Origin: Nymphaea colorata
Taxonomy: Eukaryota > Streptophyta > Magnoliopsida > Nymphaeales > Nymphaeaceae
Direction: 5' to 3'
Assembly: GCF_008831285.2 (NCBI RefSeq)
Contig: NC_045142.1
Coordinates: 23,621,300 to 23,685,299, forward strand
DNA: 64,000 nt
The position numbers were made by a program, and so were the translations under genes. Of this stretch, positions 31,007 to 39,161 are shown in pieces. The stretch's first letter is position 1, and the number at the start of each line of letters is the position of its first letter. A model generated the notes under the pieces. The model was not told the origin of the DNA. It saw only the letters and a program-made list of their open reading frames with translations, and searched no databases.

Positions 31007-32098
31007 CTAATCAGAATGGAGCTAGAAGAACAGCAAACCCAATTAGCAACACTACAAAACCAAATAAATGAACTCTTAAAGTGGAAAACCCAGATAGAGC
31101 CATTGCTAAAAATCCCAGAAATAATCAAACCAAAAATTTCTGAACCAAAAACAATAGAAACAACAGAACAAGAAGACATAAATATCACTTTCAAGCCAAG
31201 ATTCAAAAATTCCAACCTAAACCAAAAATTTCAAAAAACGATAATACCAGCAAGAACCAGTCTATTCATACCCCCTCAAACCCAAACCTATTTGGAAACT
31301 ATACAAAAAGAAAAAACTGAAAGCCAGTCTATAATAGTTAATAACTACCTTAGAAATCTAAAGAAAGTCTGTGACTTCCTAAATAAAAACCCAAGAGAAA
31401 AGAATACAGTACCAGGTAAAGGTTATACTACTATCTCATACCCAGGAGTAAACAAGATGATAGCTTATCCTAATACCGACCCAAACTTGGTAAAAATGGT
31501 ACATAGTTATGGATTACTCCATACTCTATATACCAGCAATGCGAAAGAACTGGAAGAGATTCCAGAGTTATGCAAAGCAGCTAAACGTTATCTAGAGATA
31601 ACAAAAGCCCCACTTATTTTTCTAAGAATATATGCTGCCCAGGCAGAAATATTCGAAGAACGAATAATACCAGCTATTTATGCCATCAAGATAGGACTAA
31701 CCAAAGAAATGGTGAATCCAGAAGTTCAACAACAAGAAGAAATATTACTACCAGAAATGAGAGACTTCTTTTCCAAGAAACGACCCAGGGATTTGCAAGT
31801 AATATTCGAAGAACTTCTGCATCAATACCAAGAACCAAATGTATGGATGTACGAAGCAAGGAACAGCCAGATTATCTACTCCCTATCATTGAAGACTAAA
31901 GAAGGAAGTAAAGAAGAGATATTAAGATGGTTAGAGACTTTAATTATACCAGATAAACCATCTCAGACCAGAGCAATCAAGGGACCATTAATGGGAGCCA
32001 AGAATCTAAGAGAATATTGCCAGTTTATGCAGAAATATCCAGAACATAAGTGTTCCGAATGTGCTAAGGGAAAAGAGTTGTGCGAGGTAAATCTTTAA
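31007..32098 (+). CDS. Last viral ORF with upstream splice acceptor (P4/TAV position)
   Basis: 360 residues from ATG 31016; frame open upstream to TTG 30950. The exon likely starts at 31007 after TTTATTTGTGCAG. N-terminal leucine/glutamine heptads (LEEQQTQLATLQNQINELL) predict a coiled coil. The rest is a helical domain with motifs such as KMVHSYGLLHTLYTS and YAAQAEIFEERIIPAIYA; it ends with a Cys cluster (CSECAKGKELC). Position and size match ORF4 (translation transactivator) of cavemoviruses and the 46-kDa P4 of rice tungro bacilliform virus. I see no viroplasmin RNase H-like motif, so function is not assigned. No downstream forward poly(A) signal remains before the inverted arm. Confidence 0.7.
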   Translation, partial: LIRMELEEQQTQLATLQNQINELLKWKTQIEPLLKIPEIIKPKISEPKTIETTEQEDINITFKPRFKNSNLNQKFQKTIIPARTSLFIPPQTQTYLETIQKEKTESQSIIVNNYLRNLKKVCDFLNKNPREKNTVPGKGYTTISYPGVNKMIAYPNTDPNLVKMVHSYGLLHTLYTSNAKELEEIPELCKAAKRYLEITKAPLIFLRIYAAQAEIFEERIIPAIYAIKIGLTKEMVNPEVQQQEEILLPEMRDFFSKKRPRDLQVIFEELLHQYQEPNVWMYEARNSQIIYSLSLKTKEGSKEEILRWLETLIIPDKPSQTRAIKGPLMGAKNLREYCQFMQKYPEHKCSECAKGKELCEVNL

Positions 32099-32418
32099 AG
32101 TAAATTTCCAGTCAATCCTTCAATCACAACCATGAAAATGGAAAAGCTATGATCGATTGGGAATATATTCCAAAAAGAACTAGCACAACAATCGCACCAA
32201 AAGAATCAGAATAAAGCAAAAGAGGATGGAGACGAAACGAGCAAAAGATGATGGGACTAAAAGAAGAAAAGTAAAAGATGAAGAAGACAAAATGAGCAAA
32301 AGATGATGGGACTAAAGAAAGAAAAAGATAATGGGACTAGAGGAAGAGAAACAAGTGGATGACAGAATAAAGGATGAATAGACATAAAGAGAAACCATCG
32401 CATTCTTCAACAAAAGCC

Positions 32419-33637
32419 AATCTATTTGTTTTTTACTAATAACTGCTTTATTTTTGCTTATTGCTACTCCTGCTTTGGTTGCATAGTCTATGAATTCATT
32501 TAATAAATTATAATGGTCTTCTTAGGTATGGCTGAATAATAATATATCATCTATATAAATCACACAATTTCTTAATCCTTTAAATTGTTGATCCATAAAA
32601 TTTTGAAATCTTCTTGGTGCATTTTTATATCCAAATGGTAATACACATTCATAGAATCCATTAGGTACGGTGAATGCTGTTAATTTTTTACTTTCTTCAT
32701 CAAGTTTTAGGTGGTAAAATCCACTTTTACAATCGAATTTGCTAAAATACTGATATCCTGATATTTGTTTTAATTTTAATATTTTATTTGGGATAGGATA
32801 ATTATATGTTTTTACCTTAGCATTTAAATTCCTGTAGTCTATGACCATCTTAGTTTTTCCTCTTTTTTGTTCGCTATGTTTATTAACAATAAACGCTGGA
32901 CTACTATGTTTTAAGTTTGATTTCTGAATATAATTACCTTTTAGTAGTTCGTTTATGTGTAGATCAAACTCTTTAAGGTCATCTGGTATATACTTTAATG
33001 GTGGTTGGGTTATTATACTGTCCTCTTTTATTAGTTCTATTTTTACAGTTGTTTTGTGTTTTTCCCAATATTGTAATGGGTTTTCAGAATATAGTTTGTT
33101 CAGTCTTTGTTCTATGTTTTCTAGCTCATTTATTTCATATACATTTATCGTTATGGTATTTATTTTTTCTCGTGTTAATTTTTGTGTTGTTTTACTGTCT
33201 CCTTTGATCCATACCGTTTGCTTTCGTTCGTTATTTTTTACTATGAGGGCATTTATTTTTTCTCCACAAGGTGTTGTTAATACCAAATGTTTGTCAGTTA
33301 TGTTTATTGGTAGGTAACTATTTAGGAATGGTCTTCCTAATATAATGTCTTTGCTATGTAATTCAAACGCATATATTCTGTTAATTTTTATTACTTTCTT
33401 CCAGATTTGGATATTAACATTTTCTGCTTTAGAATTTATTATGGCTTTGGCTCCGTTAAATCCCCTAACTTCTAATGGATTTTTTAATTTTTTCCATGCA
33501 TTGTCTGGTAAGCAGTTCTTTTTACATAGATTTATTTGAGCTCCTGTGTCTATGTAGGCAGTGTAGTATCGATTATTATATCCTCTTGGTATGACTTTAA
33601 TTAGTATGTATATAAATTTATTCTTATTGATGTTCAT
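32419..33637 (-). pseudogene. Viral polymerase, inverted copy, truncated and mutated
   Basis: Starts as in the forward copy and keeps the protease with ILGRPFL, so the protease motif is better here than in the forward copy. Two lesions: in the segment between GFYE and VLPFGYK, four bases are replaced by one, removing one residue net; and a CAA-to-TAA stop at 32522-32524 directly after YIDDILLFSHT. The frame reopens to the inversion junction at 32419, so connection and RNase H regions are missing from this arm. Confidence 0.88.
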
Positions 33638-33942
33638 TCTTCTTCACTTGTTTCTTCATCACTATAAGTTCTGCTTCCAAAGGCTTGGTAAGAGGTATGT
33701 GCTATTCTTTTGTCTTTCTCATTCCAATAATTCATAAATTTCCATTCTGCTACCACCCTAGCCCTTAAATATGTAAAGAATTGGCTTCTATAATCTTTAA
33801 ACTTTCTTCTTATTACTCTTTTTCCTAATTTTCCTATAAATCTAAGCACATATATATATATCCGGAATAGTTTTCCTAGTCTGTTTCGCACAAAATTCTT
33901 AGTTTGATTATTATAGACCCTTACACTTGTAGTTGAAAACAT
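33634..33942 (-). CDS. Small basic viral ORF, inverted copy
   Basis: 102 residues, same protein as 28528-28836, again joined to the polymerase by ATGA. Open frame with no lesion. Confidence 0.45.
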   Translation of the reverse strand: MFSTTSVRVYNNQTKNFVRNRLGKLFRIYIYVLRFIGKLGKRVIRRKFKDYRSQFFTYLRARVVAEWKFMNYWNEKDKRIAHTSYQAFGSRTYSDEETSEEE

Positions 33943-34169
33943 TCTGATTCTTCGTATGATATTTCTGACATTGTTTCATCTGATTTCATATTTCTTATTT
34001 CTTTTAACCATCTTTCATGTACTTTATGTATTAATTTATCAATAAATTGTTTTACTATAATCATCTTTTTCAACCAAAGAATCCATTTGTTTCGCGTAAT
34101 TATTATTTGTCTTCTATCTTTCCAATTTATTGGAGTTATATATGTCAAACCTTTTCCTAGTTTTATCAT
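33921..34169 (-). CDS. Small basic viral ORF, inverted copy
   Basis: 82 residues, same protein as 28301-28549, with the 22-base overlap to its neighbour preserved. Confidence 0.45.
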   Translation of the reverse strand: MIKLGKGLTYITPINWKDRRQIIITRNKWILWLKKMIIVKQFIDKLIHKVHERWLKEIRNMKSDETMSEISYEESECFQLQV

Positions 34170-34465
34170 CCTTCCATTCTATTCATTATATTTCGCCACA
34201 TTATGTCGTCGTTGTAATCATCATAATATGAATTCCCGTAGTCTGTTAAATCACTGTCATATTCACTTTCTGTGTACGCTAATTCTAATGCTAATCTTTT
34301 CTCTTCTATCTCATCTCTAATATTATTTATGAATTTATATACCATTATATATAGTTTAAATATTTTTATAAGTTTTTCTTTTCTTAGTCTTTTTTCTTCT
34401 AATACTTTGTCTAATACATTTTTCGTATCTTGTTCAAATTTTCTTTTACTTATTTGGCTAATCAT
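34166..34465 (-). CDS. Small charged viral ORF, inverted copy
   Basis: 99 residues, same protein as 28005-28304; ATGA overlap with the following ORF preserved. Confidence 0.5.
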   Translation of the reverse strand: MISQISKRKFEQDTKNVLDKVLEEKRLRKEKLIKIFKLYIMVYKFINNIRDEIEEKRLALELAYTESEYDSDLTDYGNSYYDDYNDDIMWRNIMNRMEG

Positions 34466-34510
34466 CTAAGTTTCTGAGAATTATTATACGTTTTCCTAAA
34501 TGTTCGATTT

Positions 34511-34795
34511 CTAGTACATTTTCTCTATTTTAAAATTTTCATATTTATTTAACCATTTATTCCCTAGTATTATTCCTGTTAATGTATCATTTCTATGTGC
34601 TTGTACTTCAAATTCTATTTCAAACATATAGTCTGCTATTTTGATTTCTTTGCTAACTCTTCCCATGCTTTTAATGATGTTTCCTTGTATATCCTTGTAC
34701 TTATGTTCGCTTGGTAATACAATGTCATTGTTTATCATGTCTGGTGTGATGTAGTTATCTTCTGATCCCGTGTCTATCAGTATTTTCTTGATCAT
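34511..34795 (-). CDS. Stand-alone retropepsin-like ORF, inverted copy
   Basis: 94 residues with LIDTGSEDNYITP and IILGNKWL intact. One residue differs from 27675-27959 (Asp for Asn). No lesion. Confidence 0.6.
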   Translation of the reverse strand: MIKKILIDTGSEDNYITPDMINNDIVLPSEHKYKDIQGNIIKSMGRVSKEIKIADYMFEIEFEVQAHRNDTLTGIILGNKWLNKYENFKIEKMY

Positions 34796-35672
34796 ATTGT
34801 CTATGTTTCCTTTTTATGTGGAATTGTCTTTGGTAGCTTGTTTCTCCTGCTGAGCTAATGCTTAATCTTTGTTTTATTATTTGTAATTCGTTTTGTCCAT
34901 CTTCCAAATAGTAAGGTTCGTCATCATTTATTACTGTTATTAGTTGTTTAAATGGGTTATCAATCTGTACTATGTCGTTCGTTTTCTGTTTGACAGACAT
35001 CTTGTGCTTATTTGTTACTACATACATATTTTTACCTTTGATAGTCATTACCTTACATCCTTTTTCAAGTTTAATTCCTGATAGTTTTCAGTATAACACT
35101 AAGCTTCTATCTATGTGTTTGTCTGTTAGGCTGATTGTATAGTTTGGTTTTACTATAAATTTAAGTTTTTGGTATATTAAGTTTCCTCTAACTTTTGCTA
35201 TTATTGCTTTTTCAGCTGGGTATATTATCCTATCATCTGATAAATAGAGTTCTAAAGGTGTATTTATCCCTTCCTTAAAACATGCTTTTACTAGTATTTC
35301 TATTCCTCCGAAGTACACATATTTCATAGGATTTTTTACTTTTAATTGCCTTAGTTCCTCCTGGATACCTTGTTTACTTATTAGTGGTACTCTAGTCGTT
35401 CCTTCTGATATCCCTGCATGTTCTATGTCTATTACGTGTTCTCTTTGGTTTATTATATAATATTCTTCTGTGTTTTTCTTGAGCATGGATTTTATCACTG
35501 GTATTTTTCTTATTAATGGGAAATCAAACAGTTTCTCTGTGCTAATATCTAGTTCTTGCTTTTCTATTTGTTTAAAGATTTTTTCATCAAATATAACTCT
35601 CTGGATAGTGTAGTCTTCTGTTAATTCTTCATGATATCTTATGTCTTGTGGCCTTTCTATTTTATCACTCAT
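34755..35672 (-). pseudogene. Viral movement protein, inverted copy, same in-frame TGA
   Basis: As 26798-27715: starts at the ATG overlapping the capsid stop and carries the 30K core YFGGIEILVKACF. It is split by TGA at 35088-35090 after SLVLY, the identical position to the forward copy. Confidence 0.82.
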
Positions 35673-37359
35673 CTGGATCACTCTCTGTTTCATATATTGT
35701 TTCATCTTTCGAAATATCTGTTTCACTAAGGTCTTCGATATTTATATAATCGTCTTCTATTATATTTATTAATTTTTCTTTCATTTTTTGTCTGCAGTTT
35801 TTCGCTATATGTCCAATTTTCCCACAATTGTAGCATTTACAACTTTTAGGGTTTCTTGGATATTTATTTTTATTCTTTATATAATATCTTCTTTTTGGAT
35901 ACTTATTCTTATATTTCTTGTATTTTTTATAATAGTGTTTAAGTTTTTTGTATTTTTTATGTCGTTTTGTTTTATAATATGGTTTACATCCTAACTGTGG
36001 TGCTATGTGTTCTTCACAACATTTATAAGGCGATTGTATAATGAGTTTTAGTTTTTTCGATTTTACATGTTCTTCACACATTGTTTTGAACCATGTTCTT
36101 AAGAATTCTATTCTAGATCCTAAAGTATCTTCTTTAGGTTTATTTTCCTGAAAGGTTTTTATTACTTGTTCATAAATTACTGGTGGTAATTTCGAGAAAA
36201 ACAGGTCCAAATATCTAGATTTTTCCTCAGTGGTTATGCTTGATTGGTAATAATATTTACTAAATAATTGTATATATTCTTCTAGATAGCACATATCACA
36301 TATTGTTAAGTTTAAAATATTTTGTCGTGCGGTTACTTTTATTTGATCTTCATATATTTTTTCGATGTTCGAATGTGAGAATTCTGCTTTAATTGATCCT
36401 AGGTATTTTTCTAATATATCTAAAGGGTTTGTTGTCGTTGTTCCTTGGTTATCAGTCTCTGCTCGTAAAGATTCTTTTGAAGAATTCGGTAGTTGGTCAA
36501 ACCATAAGTATATGTTTCCTACAAACGAATTTTCAATATACGCTGGTACACTCTTTAATTCTATTTTGATCTCTGTGATGTGTTTACTCATTTCTGCCTT
36601 CCATATTTGTAGTAACATTAATATATTATTAGTGTCATCTAGGTTTAGTATTCCTTGTTTCCATTCTCTTTCTTCTATCCTATTTTTTAGTCTGGATTTC
36701 CATATTCTTTCCCATCGTTCATTTTTACTGTAGTCATCATAATGCCTATTCCTACTTGGGTTTCCTTTGTGTGTTCTTGGTCCTGATGGGTATTCTTCCT
36801 TAATCTTAATCCCTTCATTAGGTGTTGTGTTCATGTTTATTTCCATGTCTGTAATTGGTTCATCATGTTCTTCGTTTATTAATTCAGTATACGTTATACT
36901 AGGTTCATAATTTTCTGTTTCTCTTTCAGTATCAGTTTCTGTTTTTTGAAGACTGTTGATTTCTAACATATTAATTTCTTCTTCGTTTATCCTATCCAGT
37001 TTTTCATTTATTTGTTCAAACTTTTGGTCAATATTTTCGATAAGTTTTTCTAGCAAGCTTATTATTTTATCCATTTTGTCTTCCAGATACGCTGGGCAAC
37101 CTTGTACCGACTGTGATGTATCGGCATGGCAACCTTCATATTGTCGTACCTTTTCTTTTTTTTGCCTATTTTCATTATTTAGTCTTTTTATCCTTTCTAA
37201 TATTGTTTCTGTATTCATTTCTTCCTCATCCAATATTAGATACATGTCATTTGGGTTTAATTCTAAGAATTTTCTATCCAAGTTTGTTTCAACTATCCTA
37301 CATTTTTGTCCAAATATAAATGTTCTCTTCGAGCTTGTTTCGTATTCTAATTTATTCAT
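35665..37359 (-). CDS. Viral capsid protein, inverted copy, intact frame
   Basis: 564 residues without a stop; it reads CGA where the forward copy has TGA. The order is N-terminal coiled coil and acidic region (about 1-200), helical capsid core (about 230-440), basic Lys/Tyr tract (about 455-500), zinc knuckle at 509-522, acidic tail. Start is the ATG overlapping the ORF1 stop (ATGA). A few substitutions against the forward copy (Thr/Ala, Gln/Leu, Asn/Lys). Confidence 0.88.
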   Translation of the reverse strand: MNKLEYETSSKRTFIFGQKCRIVETNLDRKFLELNPNDMYLILDEEEMNTETILERIKRLNNENRQKKEKVRQYEGCHADTSQSVQGCPAYLEDKMDKIISLLEKLIENIDQKFEQINEKLDRINEEEINMLEINSLQKTETDTERETENYEPSITYTELINEEHDEPITDMEINMNTTPNEGIKIKEEYPSGPRTHKGNPSRNRHYDDYSKNERWERIWKSRLKNRIEEREWKQGILNLDDTNNILMLLQIWKAEMSKHITEIKIELKSVPAYIENSFVGNIYLWFDQLPNSSKESLRAETDNQGTTTTNPLDILEKYLGSIKAEFSHSNIEKIYEDQIKVTARQNILNLTICDMCYLEEYIQLFSKYYYQSSITTEEKSRYLDLFFSKLPPVIYEQVIKTFQENKPKEDTLGSRIEFLRTWFKTMCEEHVKSKKLKLIIQSPYKCCEEHIAPQLGCKPYYKTKRHKKYKKLKHYYKKYKKYKNKYPKRRYYIKNKNKYPRNPKSCKCYNCGKIGHIAKNCRQKMKEKLINIIEDDYINIEDLSETDISKDETIYETESDPDE

Positions 37360-37655
37360 ATGAATGACTCCGTTATTACTCTTCCTATTACTAAATCTCG
37401 GTTGTACATGGCAGTCAGGTATTTTATTTCTCTTTTAACTATCTGGTCTGAAATATACAGCTTTTCTGTTTCCCTTTCTATATTCTGAAGTTCTGGTTTT
37501 TTCTGATTTATATTTCTTATAATGTCATTTAGTTGTTTACTGATCCTTTTTTGGTTTTCTAAAACTAGTTCCAAGTCTTGTATAATTTTTTCAAATTCAG
37601 TTTTTTCCATGATTTGTGAAGTGTTTTCCTGTCCGAGGAGTGCAAACATTTCCAT
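37356..37655 (-). CDS. Viral ORF1, inverted copy
   Basis: 99 residues from the ATG; differs from 24815-25114 by three substitutions. ATGA coupling to the capsid gene preserved. Confidence 0.65.
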   Translation of the reverse strand: MEMFALLGQENTSQIMEKTEFEKIIQDLELVLENQKRISKQLNDIIRNINQKKPELQNIERETEKLYISDQIVKREIKYLTAMYNRDLVIGRVITESFI

Positions 37656-37986
37656 TCTCAAGTATGTGTTTTGTGTCCTATAATCTATCCGCTGCAGAAA
37701 TTGAAATAACCTTTGTTCTCTATATGATGTACTTGGCTCAAGACTTGCCCTTATGTGTTTCCCTCATGACATGACCATCTCACTTTCCCCGATCGGCCTC
37801 TGCCTTTGTGGGTACTCGTCTGGGGTCTTTCCCTCTTGAGTAACACATTCAGGCTTCCTCTTTTACCAACTAATCATATAGGCAAACTTAGGTAAATTCA
37901 AATGATGCCTGTGACAGAAAATAAAACTACTCTACACATGCTTGAAAATCAAAATATTAACACATGCTCGTAAGGAAAACTAATAC

Positions 37987-38245
37987 TTTATTCAATTACT
38001 GGAAGGACCATACTTACAGATAGTTCATCAACTTCTGACGAAGCTGAAGATATATGGCTGCTATTAGTCTCTGGAACAGACTCCATGAGACTTACTAGTC
38101 TAGTTCCTAGTTATAAACTACACAGGCTCTGATACCAAATGGGGGTGAGGTCAGAAGTACATAAGGAAAAGAAGAATTCGGAGAAGAATTCGGAGAGAGA
38201 GAACTGCCAATGCCCCTCCTCACTGATCCTTGTTTGCTTCTTATA
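37987..38245 (-). promoter_or_regulatory. Viral promoter/leader elements, inverted copy
   Basis: In reverse: TATA box 38240-38245, primer-binding site 38125-38137, mini-ORF 38018-38086 with donor GT at 38016-38017, AATAAA 37987-37992. This promoter points towards the forward promoter at 24225, so the arms can be transcribed convergently. The enhancer-like repeats are not on this arm's upstream side, which is host DNA beyond 38301. Confidence 0.7.
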
Positions 38246-38301
38246 GAAATGGCCTTCAGATTCTTTGGCGGAGATCTGAGGTTTAGAATTGCTGAGGCCG
38301 A

Positions 38302-38346
38302 TTGTTTTAACGTTGCTTTGCGCTAAATTTGAACCATAGGTTCTTC

Positions 38347-38389
<43 letters not shown>

Positions 38390-39161
38390 ATATATATTCA
38401 TGGGATTTACACTATAAATTGTGGATGCATAATTAAGCTAAAATATAATGCATTTCATGCATCATCAATAGACTTGGATTAGGCATATGGATGGTGATAT
38501 GATTTGATTATTCAGATCTAGAAAGAGATGGCAGATTCAAATTCAAGGTCTGGTTCCAAGATCCTCTCACGCCTTCAGTGCCTCCAGCAAGATAACCAGG
38601 GATGACACTCGCTTCTTCCTGTTTCAGTGTCTGATCAAAATATGGTTGGACGGTCGTTCACAACAGCAAGTCCATGACAGTTTTGTGTGTTCTGCAAAAC
38701 TGAGCAGAACATCTCTCTGATATTCTTCATAACAGACATCACCATTAATGTTTGCGGTACCTATTCCTCCATGCCATTTTCTCCTTGAGCCATCACCATT
38801 AATGGTGAAGCAGTAATGCCCGTAAAGCTTCTCTCTGATACCAATTAATGTAAGACAGAGTAAATCGTAACCAGTCTGCATTCACAACTAAATTTAAGAA
38901 AAAAAAAATCTACGTTTTGAAGCTAACTAAAACTCAAGCAAATGACTAGACGAAAAGAATAACAGAAGAAAACTAACAAGAGAGCTTGTACTTTTTTTCT
39001 ACTTTTTCGACTATTTCAAAATGAACCCACGTCCCATTTTATATAAAGGGATGGATTGTGGATGTGGATCCATTTACAAGCATTTAAACTTGTTTAGATC
39101 CAATTACAAGAATGAAGCCACGAGTGCAGGAAAATCAATCATGCATGCCCTTTTGCAAACT
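38302..39161. other. Host spacer between viral block and duplication copy B
   Basis: Starts with host sequence at the viral junction, then a (TA)n microsatellite (about 38349-38399). An 85-codon minus-strand frame at 38624-38881 has no recognisable family. Nothing else is supported. Confidence 0.5.

Larger units (their letters stand above)
30054..32418 (+). repeat. Viral direct repeat, second copy (partner of 21804-24156)
   Basis: Near-identical to 21804-24156; about ten or fewer substitutions noticed, plus a 12-base insertion (32371-32382, AGGATGAATAGA) absent from the first copy. It contains the polymerase end, the last ORF and the enhancer-like repeats, and stops at the inversion junction. 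Confidence 0.93.
21804..38301. mobile_element. Endogenous caulimovirid: dimer with inverted terminal segment
   Basis: A contiguous block of reverse-transcribing plant virus DNA with no integrase and no LTR. Forward sequence 21804-24156 repeats at 30054-32418 (spacing 8250). Then 32419-38301 is the reverse complement of 24169-30054. The block is about 16.5 kb, twice 8.25 kb. The simplest reading is a head-to-tail dimer opened in the RNase H-proximal part of the polymerase gene, followed by inversion of its last 5.88 kb with loss of about 12 bases. Copies differ at only a few sites per kilobase. Broken genes: capsid in the forward copy, polymerase in the inverted copy, movement protein in both. 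CP-MP-polymerase-last ORF order and the 8.25-kb size are nearest to cavemoviruses by general knowledge; genus placement needs a tree. Confidence 0.93.
32419..38301 (-). repeat. Viral inverted repeat, reverse arm
   Basis: Reverse complement of 24169-30054. Its inner end is at the same viral base as the left host junction (21804 equivalent to 30054). Its outer end stops at GAGGCCGA, after which host sequence begins. Confidence 0.93.

Noticed and set aside
30950-31015. TTG start giving 22 extra residues to the last viral ORF
   Set aside because: The extra codons span a polypyrimidine tract and CAG acceptor, so they are better read as intron plus exon start.
21804-32418. 2.35-kb direct repeats read as LTRs of a retrotransposon
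   Set aside because: The repeats contain RNase H and last-ORF coding sequence, the primer site lies 180 bases beyond the first repeat rather than at its edge, no integrase is present, and a 30K movement protein is. A circular-genome dimer explains them.
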